A stretch of 64,000 nucleotides of DNA from Atlanticothrix silvestris CENA357 (lineage in GTDB: Bacteria > Cyanobacteriota > Cyanobacteriia > Cyanobacteriales > Nostocaceae), in assembly GCF_016056295.1 (NCBI RefSeq), contig NZ_JAECZB010000080.1, positions 39,230-103,229 of the forward strand, written 5' to 3'. The first letter of the stretch is position 1; each line of letters begins with the position of its first letter. The notes beneath the pieces are model-generated. The model worked only from the letters and a program-made list of their open reading frames with translations, had not been told where the DNA came from and searched no databases. A program made the translations under genes and the position numbers. Below, piece by piece: positions 8,953 through 19,098 of the stretch.

Positions 8953-10140
8953 ATGCGTGTAATTTTGATGACAGGCAAAGGTGGTGTAGGAAAAACCTCC
9001 GTTGCGGCCGCTACTGGACTGCGCTGTGCAGAACTCGGTTATCGCACATTGGTTTTGAGTACAGATCCGGCTCACTCCTTGGCAGATAGTTTTGATTTGG
9101 AAATGGGACACGCACCAAAAGAGATTCGCCCCAATTTATGGGGTGCAGAACTAGATGCGCTACAAGAACTAGAAGGAAATTGGGGTGCTGTAAAGCGCTA
9201 TATTACTCAAGTTTTACAAGCAAGAGGTTTAGAAGGAGTCCAAGCGGAAGAGTTGGCAATTCTGCCAGGGATGGATGAGATTTTTGGCTTGGTCAGAATG
9301 AAACGCCACTATGACGAAGGGGAGTTTGATGTTTTGATTATTGACTCCGCCCCTACGGGCACAGCTTTACGCCTGCTGAGTTTACCAGAAGTCGGCGGCT
9401 GGTATATGCGCCGTTTTTATAAACCATTTCAAAATATCTCGGTAGCACTTCGACCACTGGTAGAACCTCTATTTAGACCAATCGCTGGTTTTTCTTTACC
9501 AGATAAAGAGGTGATGGATGCACCTTACGAGTTTTATGAGCAAATTGAAGCTCTAGAAAAGGTATTAACCGATAATACTCAAACCTCAGTGCGCCTAGTG
9601 ACTAATCCAGAAAAGATGGTAATTAAAGAGTCTCTGCGCGCTCATGCTTACCTAAGTTTATATAATGTGGCAACAGATTTAGTAGTGGCTAATCGTATCA
9701 TTCCTAGCGAAGTCAAAGATCCATTTTTTCAACGTTGGAAGGAAAACCAACACCAATATCGCCAGGAAATCCATGATAACTTTCACCCTTTGCCTGTAAA
9801 GGAAGTTCCGCTTTTTTCTGAGGAAATGTGTGGTTTACCAGCCCTAGAAAGGTTGAAAGAAACACTCTATAAAGATGAAGATCCGACCCAAGTTTACTAC
9901 AAAGAAACAACTATCAGAGTTGTGCAAGAACAGAACCAATATAGCTTGGAAATTTATTTACCCGGCATCCCTAAAAATCAGGTTACTCTGAATAAAACTG
10001 GTGATGAATTAAACATCACTATTGGCAACCATCGCCGTAACTTGGTATTACCACAAGCATTAGCCGCACTACAACCATCCGGTGCAAAAATTGAAGAAGA
10101 CTATCTAAAAATTCGCTTTGCTGACAATGTAAAAGTTTAA
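8953..10140 (+). CDS. ArsA/Get3-like ATPase with C-terminal Hsp20-like domain
   Basis: The 395-aa product has a deviant Walker A motif GKGGVGKT at residues 8-15, as in the SIMIBI-class ArsA/Get3/TRC40 ATPases, and the conserved [13 protein letters not shown] and [14 protein letters not shown] segments. The last ~75 residues ([20 protein letters not shown] onward) resemble the alpha-crystallin-like ArsA_HSP20 domain found in plastid/cyanobacterial homologues. The protein is cytosolic. Whether it handles anions or tail-anchored membrane proteins is unknown; no ars genes adjoin it. It is monocistronic, with a strong terminator at 10221-10252. Confidence 0.9.
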   Translation: MRVILMTGKGGVGKTSVAAATGLRCAELGYRTLVLSTDPAHSLADSFDLEMGHAPKEIRPNLWGAELDALQELEGNWGAVKRYITQVLQARGLEGVQAEELAILPGMDEIFGLVRMKRHYDEGEFDVLIIDSAPTGTALRLLSLPEVGGWYMRRFYKPFQNISVALRPLVEPLFRPIAGFSLPDKEVMDAPYEFYEQIEALEKVLTDNTQTSVRLVTNPEKMVIKESLRAHAYLSLYNVATDLVVANRIIPSEVKDPFFQRWKENQHQYRQEIHDNFHPLPVKEVPLFSEEMCGLPALERLKETLYKDEDPTQVYYKETTIRVVQEQNQYSLEIYLPGIPKNQVTLNKTGDELNITIGNHRRNLVLPQALAALQPSGAKIEEDYLKIRFADNVKV

Positions 10141-10505
10141 TTCTTACCCAAAAGAAAAATCACAGGTAATTAAGTCAAAAATTCTAATTTAAAAGAAAGT
10201 GTAATTTCTTTGGTTCTAAGAAAGACGCTATATGCATCGCGTCTTTTTTTTTGACTTTTAAGTTTCTGTTTATTACAACATTTAACATGCTATGTTTAAG
10301 GCAAAGTTTTATTAATCACTTCATGCTGTCTTAGCAATAAATTATTCTCTACTTTAAAACGTGAAATATTATAAACAAACATAAATTTTTCTGGAATATT
10401 TTGCCAGTAGTTTTACTGTGGACAAACTAATTAATTAAATTTCACAATGTTTTTAGATTTATAAAAATCTAATTTATTTTTTTTGAAATTTATTACTTAA
10501 AAGCC
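10141..10505. other. AT-rich intergenic region with a terminator
   Basis: Beyond the terminator at 10221-10252, this 365-bp spacer before the photoreceptor kinase gene is very AT-rich and shows no ORF or recognisable RNA. It presumably carries the kinase promoter. Confidence 0.5.
10221..10252 (+). terminator. Intrinsic terminator after the ArsA-like gene
   Basis: An 8-bp stem AAAGACGC/GCGTCTTT with a 10-nt loop runs straight into a T-tract. Confidence 0.85.
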
Positions 10506-13500
10506 ATGTCATCGATCGCTCAATCAAACTTGCGGGCAAATCTGGATCAAGAAAGTGTATTGCGCCGTATTACAAATCGTATTCGTCAGACCCTAGAGTT
10601 AGAGGAGATTCTTGCAACGACCACGGCGGAAGTCTGTTCATTACTGGGAACTGACCGAGTAATGATTTATAAATTTCACACTGATGATAGCGGTCAGGTT
10701 GTGGCTGAGTCGATATATGAAAATAGTTTACCGTCGCTACTGGGACTCAATTTTCCGGCTGATGATATTCCGCCTCATGCTCGTGAACTATTTATCAAGT
10801 CAAGGGTACGTTCTGTTGTCAATGTCGATATGCGGCAAATTGGCCACAGCCCCTTAGATAACTCACAAACAGAACCTCAATCGGAGGATATTCATTATCG
10901 TCCCTTAGACCCATGTCATGCCGAATATTTAATGGCAATGGGTGTCAAGTCTTCTTTAGTAGCACCCATTTTTCATCAAGACCAACTATGGGGACTTTTG
11001 GTGTCTCATAACGCCAAAACCCGTTTCATTTCTGAATATGAACTAGAAGCAGTGCAGATGGTAGTCGATCAATTATCAGTAGCGATCGCCCAAAGTAACC
11101 TCTTCACCCAAGCCCGCGCCAAAGCCGAACGAGAAGCTATCATTAACCGCATTGCTACCCTACTGCATTCATTACCGACAATTGTGCTACAGCCAGCCTT
11201 AGCAGCAGCAGTAGCCGCATTTGGCGGTTCTGGCGGTAGACTCTGCGTTAGAGATGAAGCTTTTAATCTCGGCAGTTTTAAGAACTTATCAGAATGCTTA
11301 ATACCTGGGAGCAATTGCGTCAAGGTATATACCTGTGGACAGCAACCTCTGATGCCAGAACAAACGATATATCCACTCATAGAGCAATATAGCGCTTGGC
11401 AAGAATATTACAAGTCTCATGAATATGATGTTTGGGCCGTTTCAGACATCTATCAAACTGCAAATTTGCGAATTTTACAGGCAACTTTTCAACCAACAAA
11501 AATTCGTAGCCTTTTAATGATTCCACTGCACTATCGTCAGCAGTTAGTAGGTTATCTCAGCATATTTCGCAATGAAATAGATACAGAAACTCTCTGGGCA
11601 GGTCAATTTGACCCCGACCAAAGGCAACTCTATCCGCGTCTATCATTTGATGTTTGGCGCGAATCTAAAACATCACAAGCCCAGCAATGGACAGTCGAAG
11701 AGATTGATCTGGCTAGAGAAATTAGTAAACACTTTGCCTCGGCAATTCAGCAGTATGAACTATATCAACAAGTACAAGCCTTCAATGACAATTTAGAAAA
11801 ACAAGTTAAAAATCGTACATTTGAACTGCAACGGACATCTGAACAACAACAGGCCGTTTTTGGAGTAATTGCCAAGATTCGTGAGTCTCTTGATACCAGT
11901 ACGATTTTTCAAACAACTACGAGAGAAGTTTGTAAGTTAATTAAAGCTGATCGCGTTTCTGTTTATCGCTTCAGTGCTGATTGGGGTGGTGAATTTGTTG
12001 GTGATTTTGAGGCTGCGACTCCGCATTGGTCAAATGATTCCAAACTAGGACTTAATACGGTTTGGAATGACACTTACTTACAAGATACAGAAGGAGGACG
12101 TTACCGCCATAACGAAACCTTTGCAGTAGATGACATCTACAAAAAAGGATTCACTCAATGTCATATCGACAACCTAGAATATTTTCAAATTCATGCCTTT
12201 GTGCTTGCACCTATTTTTGTGGGACAAAAACTTTGGGGTTTGCTGACAACTTATCAACATTCTGGGTCACGCCAATGGAAGGCTTCCGAAATTAATTTTC
12301 TCAGCCAGATTGCTGCTCAACTGGGGGTAGCACTCCAACAAGCTGGATTACTCATGCAAACACAGCAACAGACATTAGATTTGCGGCAAGCAGCAGAACA
12401 ACAACGGGTACTGTTTGACGTTGTGGCCAAGATCCGCAAGTCTCTAGATCTACAAGCGATTTTTAAGACTACTACTCAAGAAATTTGCAAATCGCTGCAA
12501 GCAGATCGCGTTGCTGTCTACCGCTTTCACGCAGATTGGAGTGGTGAGTTTATTGCTGAATTTGTCGGTGAAGGCTGGATGAAGTTGGTAACTGTGGATC
12601 TAAATACAGTTTGGCAAGATAGTTATTTGCAAGAAACCCAAGGTGGGCGATATCGTCATAATGAAACCTTTGCAGTGGATGACATTTATCAAGCTGGTCA
12701 TTCTGAATGTCATGTAGCTTTTCTGGAGCAATGTCAAGTCAGGGCTTATGCGATCGCACCTATTTTTATTGGGCAACAACTTTGGGGTTTGCTGGCAGCT
12801 TATCAAAACTCTACACCCCGTCATTGGGAAGACTCGGAAATTAAATTTATCGCTCAGATTGGCAACCAGCTGGGAGTAGCACTTCAACAAGCTGAACTAC
12901 TCACCCAAACGCAGCAACAAGCGCAAGATTTAACTCAAGCTTTATATGAATTGCAGCAAACTCAAACCCAACTGATCCAAAGTGAAAAAATGTCTAGCTT
13001 GGGTCAACTAGTGGCGGGTGTAGCCCACGAAATTAACAACCCTGTAAACTTTATTTATGGCAACCTTGCCCATGTCAATGAATACGCTGAAGATTTGCTC
13101 AGCATACTAGATCTTTATCAGCACCACTGCCCCAACCCCAGCCCCGAAATTGTAGAACGCTCAGAAGAGGTTGATTTAGAATTTGTCACCGAAGATTTAC
13201 CCAAAACTTTATCTTCTATGAAGATTGGAGTTGATCGCATCCGTCAAATCGTCATGTCCCTACGAAATTTCTCTCGTCTTGATGAAGCTGAAATGAAAGC
13301 GGTGAATATTCATGAGGGCATTGATAGCACCTTGCTGATTTTGCAGCACCGCTTAAAAGCAAAACCGGAAAGTCCCAATATTGAGATCATCAAAGAGTAC
13401 GGCGATTTGCCTTATGTAGAGTGCTATGCTGGACAACTGAATCAGGTGTTTATGAATGTTTTGAGCAATGCGATCGATGCTCTAGAAAATTACGAGGAGC

Positions 13501-13811
13501 ATCAATCAGAACCTCATCAAAATAAAATTACTATCCGCACTACTGTTGGAGAGCTTAAAGACAATATTAAGAGTGTGGTGATTCACATTACCGACAATGG
13601 TGGAGGAATCCCAGAAGCTGTAAAGAAAAGAGTATTTGATCCGTTTTTCACTACTAAGCCAGTAGGAAAAGGTACTGGCTTGGGACTATCAATTAGTTAC
13701 CAGATTGTTGTGGATAAGCACGGTGGTATCTTTAAATGTGACTCGCAACCAGGAATAGGCACAGAATTTTGGATTGAAATTCCGGTTTGTCATATCACTA
13801 CTAATTCCTAA
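10506..13811 (+). CDS. Multi-GAF cyanobacteriochrome-type histidine kinase
   Basis: The 1101-aa soluble kinase has four GAF domains (about 20-205, 210-425, 450-630 and 635-815), a coiled coil, HisKA (H841 in GVAHEINNP) and HATPase ([24 protein letters not shown]). GAF1 has a Cys-His pair (C137-H138 in DPCHAEYL) placed as in phytochromes. GAF3 (C552-H553) and GAF4 (C735-H736) carry the Cys-His of red/green-type cyanobacteriochromes together with W-G/S-GEF and [12 protein letters not shown] motifs. GAF2 lacks such a pair. Covalent bilin attachment is therefore plausible in up to three domains, inferred and not shown. No receiver domain or response regulator gene adjoins it. Its 3' end overlaps convergent dnaN by 11 bp. 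Confidence 0.92.
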   Translation: MSSIAQSNLRANLDQESVLRRITNRIRQTLELEEILATTTAEVCSLLGTDRVMIYKFHTDDSGQVVAESIYENSLPSLLGLNFPADDIPPHARELFIKSRVRSVVNVDMRQIGHSPLDNSQTEPQSEDIHYRPLDPCHAEYLMAMGVKSSLVAPIFHQDQLWGLLVSHNAKTRFISEYELEAVQMVVDQLSVAIAQSNLFTQARAKAEREAIINRIATLLHSLPTIVLQPALAAAVAAFGGSGGRLCVRDEAFNLGSFKNLSECLIPGSNCVKVYTCGQQPLMPEQTIYPLIEQYSAWQEYYKSHEYDVWAVSDIYQTANLRILQATFQPTKIRSLLMIPLHYRQQLVGYLSIFRNEIDTETLWAGQFDPDQRQLYPRLSFDVWRESKTSQAQQWTVEEIDLAREISKHFASAIQQYELYQQVQAFNDNLEKQVKNRTFELQRTSEQQQAVFGVIAKIRESLDTSTIFQTTTREVCKLIKADRVSVYRFSADWGGEFVGDFEAATPHWSNDSKLGLNTVWNDTYLQDTEGGRYRHNETFAVDDIYKKGFTQCHIDNLEYFQIHAFVLAPIFVGQKLWGLLTTYQHSGSRQWKASEINFLSQIAAQLGVALQQAGLLMQTQQQTLDLRQAAEQQRVLFDVVAKIRKSLDLQAIFKTTTQEICKSLQADRVAVYRFHADWSGEFIAEFVGEGWMKLVTVDLNTVWQDSYLQETQGGRYRHNETFAVDDIYQAGHSECHVAFLEQCQVRAYAIAPIFIGQQLWGLLAAYQNSTPRHWEDSEIKFIAQIGNQLGVALQQAELLTQTQQQAQDLTQALYELQQTQTQLIQSEKMSSLGQLVAGVAHEINNPVNFIYGNLAHVNEYAEDLLSILDLYQHHCPNPSPEIVERSEEVDLEFVTEDLPKTLSSMKIGVDRIRQIVMSLRNFSRLDEAEMKAVNIHEGIDSTLLILQHRLKAKPESPNIEIIKEYGDLPYVECYAGQLNQVFMNVLSNAIDALENYEEHQSEPHQNKITIRTTVGELKDNIKSVVIHITDNGGGIPEAVKKRVFDPFFTTKPVGKGTGLGLSISYQIVVDKHGGIFKCDSQPGIGTEFWIEIPVCHITTNS

Positions 13812-14952
13812 GTTGGACGGGCATTGCTAAATAAGTCATCTTCAAACCACCCAGTGGTGTAAAAATCACTGGAGTAAGGCTTTGATTCAGATGCATTTGA
13901 ATTTCTGAGGATGGTAACTCTTTCAAACCTTCCATTAAATACTTGATATTAAAAGCAATTTCTATATTTTCCCCAGATATTTGGGCAGGCATTGATTCTC
14001 TACCACTACCTACATCTTGAGCTTCACAAGATAAAGTAATTTCTTGGGCGGTGTTGTCAATGCTGAGTTTAACAATATTGTTTTTTTGATCAGCTAGTAC
14101 GGCAATTCGCTCTAAAGTGCTGATAAATTGTCGTCGATCAATTGTGACTTGGCGCTCGAATTGGCGCGGAATCAATTGCCGATAAGCGGGATATTGTCCC
14201 TCTAAGGTGCGACTAGTTAAGCGTTGATTTTGCCAGGCAAACACAACTTGACCTTGATCTAAATATAAAGCGATCGCTTCATCTGACGCAGCATTATGAG
14301 CCAACATCCGCTGTAATTCGCGTAATGCTCTAGCTGGTACTGTAACTTCTAGTTCACCGCTACCACCAAGAGGACTTTCATTAGTAGTTTCCACAACTGC
14401 TAAACGATGTCCATCAGTAGCTGCAAATTCCAATGTATCTTGTTTAACTGTCAGATGTACACCAGTCAGTACTTGTTTTGTGTCATCTCCGCTGGTAGCA
14501 AACAACGAACCTCTTAATCCCTCAATTAAGGCAGCGGTAGTTAAATTTAGTGGTTCTATATTTTCGATTACTGGTAGTTCGGGAAATTCTTCAGCTCCCA
14601 TTGCTCGGACTTGATAATGTCCGCTTTTTGGTGTCAGCGTTACTATTAAACCTTCGCCAGATGTTTCGGCTGATTCATCATCTAGGGTGATTTCACCTTC
14701 TGGTAGTCGAGAAGTAATATCTACAAGCAGCCTTGCAGGTAGAGCGATCGCTCCTCCTTGCCACACTTCAGCATCAAAGCTGGTGCGGATACCTAAGCTA
14801 AGATCAAAGGCTGTTAAACTGACTTGGTTGGTTTCAGCATCCGCTTGTAACAGTATATTCGCAAGTACCGGATGATTCGGTCGTGAAGGTACGGCACGGC
14901 TGACGAGTGAGAGATTGGTACTGAGATCGCTTTGGGCGCAAACTAATTTCAT
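13801..14952 (-). CDS. dnaN: DNA polymerase III beta sliding clamp
   Basis: The 383-aa product has the typical clamp start MKLVCAQSDLSTNLSLVSRAV and three repeated clamp folds. Conserved segments include FDLSLGIRTSF, GDDTKQVLTGVHL, FAATDGHRLAVVE and the C-terminal YLAMPVQL. The ring encircles DNA and tethers polymerase III. No dnaA or recF is adjacent, as is usual in cyanobacteria. It is convergent with the photoreceptor kinase and overlaps its stop region. Confidence 0.97.
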   Translation of the reverse strand: MKLVCAQSDLSTNLSLVSRAVPSRPNHPVLANILLQADAETNQVSLTAFDLSLGIRTSFDAEVWQGGAIALPARLLVDITSRLPEGEITLDDESAETSGEGLIVTLTPKSGHYQVRAMGAEEFPELPVIENIEPLNLTTAALIEGLRGSLFATSGDDTKQVLTGVHLTVKQDTLEFAATDGHRLAVVETTNESPLGGSGELEVTVPARALRELQRMLAHNAASDEAIALYLDQGQVVFAWQNQRLTSRTLEGQYPAYRQLIPRQFERQVTIDRRQFISTLERIAVLADQKNNIVKLSIDNTAQEITLSCEAQDVGSGRESMPAQISGENIEIAFNIKYLMEGLKELPSSEIQMHLNQSLTPVIFTPLGGLKMTYLAMPVQLRN

Positions 14953-15047
14953 AGTCCGATGCAGCTGATGAACGACTATGGTAGCATCCTTGCCACCTAT
15001 AGGGGAGTCTACAATTTATGCTCAGCTTTAGACTTTACCAATTGCTC

Positions 15048-15082
15048 ATAATAAAAAATATTCCCAAGCGATCGCCTGGGAA
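15048..15082 (-). terminator. Terminator built on a HIP1-centred hairpin
   Basis: TTCCCA and TGGGAA arms flank a GCGATCGC core at 15061-15082. On the minus strand this is followed by a T-rich tract, just past the lipoprotein gene ending at 15113. Confidence 0.65.
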
Positions 15083-15112
15083 CAAAAAGACTAATTGACT
15101 ACTGATTTTTGA

Positions 15113-15724
15113 CTATCTAACTGTCTGCTTCACTGCATCAGCTGCATCTTCAGCACCACGTTGAACATTGATTTTGGCGTTTTCAGCACCGCGTTGGACA
15201 TTTTTTGTCAAGTCTTGGGCAGCATTTGTGGCATTATCTTTGATGTTTTCTATGCCGCGCTTAGTTCCCTTCGCTACGCCTTCTCCTACTTCTCCAGCGG
15301 AGCTACCGACATCTTCACCCAAGTTTTTAACTCTTTGGCCTAGGGGTGTACCTTGGCGGTAATTTTCCACATATTGCCCTGGGCTATCAATTCCCTTTTG
15401 ATCAACGTTTCTTTGAGCATTGTCCCGAAGAGCTTTGGCTCTAGCTTCTGCTGACTTTTCACCTGCTTTGGCTCTAGGGTCTACGTCACTAAAATTATTC
15501 ATTCCGCCTTTAGGCTCGTTGAGATCATAATTTTTCGTAGGATCGTATCGCTTAGTGTACGATTCAGAAGAGTTAGGACTAGACGGTTGGGCACTAGGCT
15601 GTGATGGCTGTGCTGCTATTCCTGAAGAACAAGCTTGTGTCAGAACTAGGAAAACTCCTGCCAAAAAAACAGTTAACATTTTCACTGGACGAACATTCTT
15701 TAGCCAATTAATGACTTTTTTCAT
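15113..15724 (-). CDS. Putative lipoprotein with amphipathic repeats
   Basis: The 203-aa product has a strong Shine-Dalgarno (AAGGAG) ahead of ATG 15724. The N terminus is a basic segment, a hydrophobic helix (MLTVFLAGVFLVLTQAC) and a Cys, forming a lipobox-like signal. The mature part is hydrophilic, with tandem Ala-rich amphipathic units near the C terminus (NVQRGAENAK, NVQRGAEDAA). It is paralogous to the next gene upstream: both share the basic start, VFLAG..L segment and lipobox. I do not assign a function; the repeats resemble membrane- or stress-associated apolipoprotein/LEA-like helices. Confidence 0.8.
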   Translation of the reverse strand: MKKVINWLKNVRPVKMLTVFLAGVFLVLTQACSSGIAAQPSQPSAQPSSPNSSESYTKRYDPTKNYDLNEPKGGMNNFSDVDPRAKAGEKSAEARAKALRDNAQRNVDQKGIDSPGQYVENYRQGTPLGQRVKNLGEDVGSSAGEVGEGVAKGTKRGIENIKDNATNAAQDLTKNVQRGAENAKINVQRGAEDAADAVKQTVR

Positions 15725-15822
15725 AATTAATCTCCTTGTGTTTTTGTAACTAAGTGAAATCTACACCACAACATGATTTGGAATGAATTTCAAATCCCAA
15801 ATTTGTCGTTAGGACAAGAGTT

Positions 15823-16392
15823 TTATCTGCCTACTGCTGGATTTTTTTGCAACTCTGGTCTAGAGCTTGCTTCATCTGCTTTATTTTTTACAAAGCTAGA
15901 AGCATCTTCAAATTCTTCTTTCACAGCTCCAAGGCGGTCTTTAATACGATCTCCTAAATCTGACTCGTTCTGAATTAGACCGCCTGGTTTAGGACGTTGA
16001 AAGTCTTGCTCGTTGATCAGGGGTAATTCATTTTCTTTGTAGATTCTACCTGCTGGTGTTTCTGCACCTGGGTAAAGTATTTCAGACTCTCGGCTTGTGG
16101 CAATTAGTACTTGTGAGTTTAAGTCTAGGCTAGCGCGATCGCGTCCTTGTTTGGTTTGTGAATTAGTTACCGTTGGATCGGTGGACATTTGATATTTAGT
16201 ATAGTTGTCTCCACCATTCTTATAAGGGTTGTTAGCCCCGCCAGCTTGCACCGCAGGATTGTGGGGATTTGCACCTTGAGCGTTTGCTCCGCCGTTACAA
16301 GCAGTGGTAACTATTAACAATATGCCTGCCAAAAATACAGTAACAATCTGGCGTAGTCGCAGCTTTTTCCATAAATCTATCAAACTTTTCAC
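15823..16392 (-). CDS. Putative lipoprotein, paralogue of its neighbour
   Basis: The 189-aa product starts at GTG 16392, supported by a near-perfect Shine-Dalgarno AAGGAGG seven bases upstream. The signal is KKLRLRQIVTVFLAGILLIVTTAC with a lipobox ending at Cys. The mature protein is Asn/Gly-rich at first, then polar, with an amphipathic C-terminal stretch (DRIKDRLGAVKEEFEDASSF). It is about 100 bp upstream of the paralogous lipoprotein gene on the same strand, and the pair probably arose by tandem duplication. The function is unknown. Confidence 0.8.
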   Translation of the reverse strand: MKSLIDLWKKLRLRQIVTVFLAGILLIVTTACNGGANAQGANPHNPAVQAGGANNPYKNGGDNYTKYQMSTDPTVTNSQTKQGRDRASLDLNSQVLIATSRESEILYPGAETPAGRIYKENELPLINEQDFQRPKPGGLIQNESDLGDRIKDRLGAVKEEFEDASSFVKNKADEASSRPELQKNPAVGR

Positions 16393-16940
16393 TCAGTCCT
16401 CCTTTGCAGTAAGAACAAAACTTTCTGCTGACAATTGTTTGAATATACAAGATTAAGTTCTTGTTTTTAGTCGATTAATAATTGACCAACAGATACTAAC
16501 ATTACGCACAAAAAGCTATCCTTACATCTAGCGCAAGTCACATTATTTTTATTAAAAAAATCCTTCAATTATCTAACTCTGGAGATAGAAAAATTACTGT
16601 GATCCACTTTTATTTATGCTGATGTGCTTGATGAATTTATATATGACTTCAACTAATAATTGACGTTCAATAGTATCGTCCTAAAGAAAGAGATTAAACT
16701 TGTAGTTGGTATAGAATTTTGTCATTGGCAATCAACATTCAGAAGTTTAAGTTAACAAATGCCTATATAAATTTATTTATTGTTCAAAAAATTTAATTAA
16801 TGCCAAAAGTTGTAAGGCAATTTGTCAAAATATATACATCAATTCATCTCAAATCTTCAGATGTTTACTCCCAAGCTTTGGTATGTAGCTAATGTACTAT
16901 AAAATTTGAGATATTCAGACCTAAGTGCTTTAGCTATTAA
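16393..16940. other. AT-rich divergent intergenic region
   Basis: This 548-bp spacer separates the divergent lipoprotein and YbhN-like genes. No ORF, hairpin or repeat stands out; it presumably holds both promoters. Confidence 0.5.
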
Positions 16941-17873
16941 ATGACCAAAATGATGAAGCAAATTTTACGCTGGATAATTTTGGGCGGAACCCTATTTTTT
17001 TTAGCGAAAGCCGTGAAGGATCACTGGTCTGAGGTGACAGCCATCCGTATTGATGCAGGGGGATGGGCAATTTTAGCGATCGCCACAGGGGTAACTTTAC
17101 TTGCACATGTTTGGGCCGGGTGGATATGGACTTGGGTTCTGCGAGAGTTAAATCAACCCGTACAGTCTGCGGAATTTATCCAAGTTTACCTAAAAACAAA
17201 TGTTGCTAAGTATTTACCAGGTAATGTCTGGCATTATTACGGACGAATTGTGGCAGCAAAAAATGCCAATGTTTCTGCTGGTGCAGCCACTTTAAGTGTT
17301 TTGCTGGAACCACTACTCATGGCCACAGCAGCTTTAATAGTTATTGTCTTATTCGGCAGCCAATTGGCAGCAGCTAATACAAATGTGATTGTGCGGATAC
17401 TACAGTTATTGGCTTTAGTTGTGGTGCTTTGTGCGGTTCATCCTCGGTTTTTAAACCCAGTGATTCGCTTGTTATCCCGCTTGAAGGTAAAAAAAACTGA
17501 GATTAGTACCAAGTCAAATCATAGTTTAGTTATTAAACGTTATCCTCTACGACCCTTATTAGGAGAACTAGGATTTTTGGGATTGCGTAGTATTGGATTT
17601 ATTTTAACTATATTTGCTTTAGGAATAGTGAAGTGGAGTCAAATTCCTTTATTATTGGGGGCTTTTAGTTTTGCTTGGTTGCTAGGGTTAGTTGTTCCTG
17701 GAGCGCCTGGTGGTTTGGGCATATTTGAAGCCACTGCGATCGCACTTTTGCAATCTCATTTTCCATCTGCTTTAGTAATTAGCGCGATCGCTCTATATCG
17801 CTTGATTAGTATTGTTTCCGAAATTGCGGGTGCTGTTTTGGCTTGGCTTGACGAACGTCTTGTCAAATCTTAA
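16941..17873 (+). CDS. YbhN/UPF0104-type integral membrane protein
   Basis: The 310-aa polytopic membrane protein has about eight hydrophobic segments. The motifs KTNVAKYLPGNVWHYYGR and GAPGGLGIFEATAIALL match the lysylphosphatidylglycerol-synthase-like/UPF0104 (YbhN, AglD-type) membrane family. The soluble aminoacyl-transfer domain of MprF is absent, so lipid aminoacylation should not be assumed; members are often linked to envelope lipid or glycan handling. It is encoded just left of the gene truncated by the transposon, with 4 bp between the convergent stops. Confidence 0.8.
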   Translation: MTKMMKQILRWIILGGTLFFLAKAVKDHWSEVTAIRIDAGGWAILAIATGVTLLAHVWAGWIWTWVLRELNQPVQSAEFIQVYLKTNVAKYLPGNVWHYYGRIVAAKNANVSAGAATLSVLLEPLLMATAALIVIVLFGSQLAAANTNVIVRILQLLALVVVLCAVHPRFLNPVIRLLSRLKVKKTEISTKSNHSLVIKRYPLRPLLGELGFLGLRSIGFILTIFALGIVKWSQIPLLLGAFSFAWLLGLVVPGAPGGLGIFEATAIALLQSHFPSALVISAIALYRLISIVSEIAGAVLAWLDERLVKS

Positions 17874-17877
17874 GTGA

Positions 17878-18615
17878 TCATCCCCATAATTTTTGAGTAT
17901 CTTCCCTAATTTGAGAAAATACACGATAAGTATCCAGATCCAAATGTGAATCATAGTTTGTCTCATCTTCTTTCATCTTAATCAAGTTGTATTCAATATT
18001 TTCTGCATAAATGGCAAACGTAATATTAAAAAATTCCATAAAATTAATTACCCACTGACATTCATCTTCTGAATAAGATTCATAGTAACTAATTAAATTA
18101 GCAATCCTAATTTCTAAATGACTACGGGCATTTTGACAAATCAAAATAATCTTTAATAGTATAATTACCAAAGTTAAAGGATGACCTTGAGAAAGTAACG
18201 CCACAAATAACAGTGAAGGCTCCTGCCCATTTTCTGTTGTCAGACAATCAATAATGCGGTTACAACTTCTCAATAATAAATGTTTATTTATGAGTTCTTC
18301 ATCATGCTCAACATTCCAAGATAATAACTTATACTCTAAATTGTCACGAAAAATCGTTATTAATTCTTGATTATTTATAGAGTAAAATAAATATTTTTGA
18401 ATGCTTTCTTTGAAATCTTTTAGTGTTTGATTTTGAGTTTGCTTAAGAAATATATTTGCTAAATTTTCGTAACTAAATATACCTTTTTTGACAACAATCA
18501 TTTTGATTAAGCGCAAAACATCTGTGACTTTACCCATAACTTTGCCAAGACTAGAAGCATAAGCTTGCCGCAGAAGGGTCTGTGAAGCTTGATATTGCGT
18601 CAAATAAATTATCAC
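17878..18615 (-). pseudogene. Unknown gene cut at its 5' end by the Tn7-like transposon
   Basis: The open frame codes for 245 aa with a GTG start at 18615, but its first ~31 codons lie inside the transposon left end, beginning before the terminus at 18523. The residues LLRQAYASSLGK are simply a terminal repeat read through. The native part starts near residue 32 (DVLRLIKMIVVKK) and is AT-rich, Asn/Ile/Glu-rich and helical, with no family I recognise and no membrane segment. The simplest reading is a host or older-cargo gene that lost its 5' end. Translation from the internal ATG at 18501 (MIVVKKGIFSYENL) remains possible. Confidence 0.6.
18523..18546 (+). repeat. Left terminal inverted repeat of the Tn7-like element
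   Basis: These 24 bp begin TGTGACTTTACCCATAAC and match exactly the reverse complement of 27660-27683. Confidence 0.93.
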
Positions 18616-18678
18616 TTTTCTCTAGTTTTGGAACCATAAGTTTGCCGCAAGTCAGGATTGGAAGCATAAGCTTGCCGC
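18553..18678 (+). repeat. Left-end internal TnsB-type sites (three copies)
   Basis: The 19-bp motif GGAAGCATAAGCTTGCCGC or a close variant occurs at 18553-18571, 18630-18648 and 18660-18678, all in the same orientation as the related ACCCATAACTTTGCC in the terminal repeat. Spaced repeats at Tn7-like ends are TnsB binding sites; assigning these copies to TnsB is inference. Confidence 0.75.
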
Positions 18679-18694
18679 GAGTAATTATAAAATT

Positions 18695-18997
18695 TTATTT
18701 CTTTTGCCGCCCTATAAACATAGTTACTAAGCGACTCAACTCGCTAAACTGCATTTCTAGCAAATCAGTTCTTTCCTCTGTGAGTTGAACTTGTTCGTGC
18801 AACTTCTCTATACCCTGCTCCAACAAGTTCACTCTGTCTTCAACTGAATCTTCTGGTAACTCCAAATACCGAGCGATTGCCTCCCTAATTACTTGAGTCC
18901 TGTCTTTATCATCAAGAATGGCACGAGCATCCAGGGCTTCCAACATAGTTTGGGACAATCTGATTGATATAGTTTTATCTTTACCGATTTTTGACAT
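18695..18997 (-). CDS. Ribbon-helix-helix DNA-binding protein, candidate repressor
   Basis: The 100-aa product has an N-terminal ribbon-helix-helix (TISIRLSQTMLEALDARAI...RTQVIREAIARYL, residues ~9-45) typical of CopG/Arc-type regulators. A coiled coil of ~50 residues (VNLLEQGIEKLHEQVQLTEE...) follows, probably for oligomerisation. The gene lies just inside the left transposon end and is divergent from the tns operon. Two TTGAGATAC repeats 22 bp apart (19005-19035) occupy the shared 101-bp promoter region, suggesting autoregulation and control of the tns operon. It could also be an orphan antitoxin, but no toxin gene is next to it. Confidence 0.8.
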   Translation of the reverse strand: MSKIGKDKTISIRLSQTMLEALDARAILDDKDRTQVIREAIARYLELPEDSVEDRVNLLEQGIEKLHEQVQLTEERTDLLEMQFSELSRLVTMFIGRQKK

Positions 18998-19004
18998 ATT
19001 ACTT

Positions 19005-19035
19005 TTGAGATACGACCGTGATATTCTTGAGATAC
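19005..19035. promoter_or_regulatory. Paired TTGAGATAC repeats, candidate operator
   Basis: There are direct copies at 19005-19013 and 19027-19035, spaced 22 bp (about two helical turns), between the ribbon-helix-helix gene and the helicase start. Such spacing suits a dimeric ribbon-helix-helix repressor. Binding is inferred. Confidence 0.5.
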
Positions 19036-19098
19036 AAAAGATCCGGTCAAGCCAGCAATCATATAAAAGTACGCCAAATACAGGGGTGAAGTAAAACT

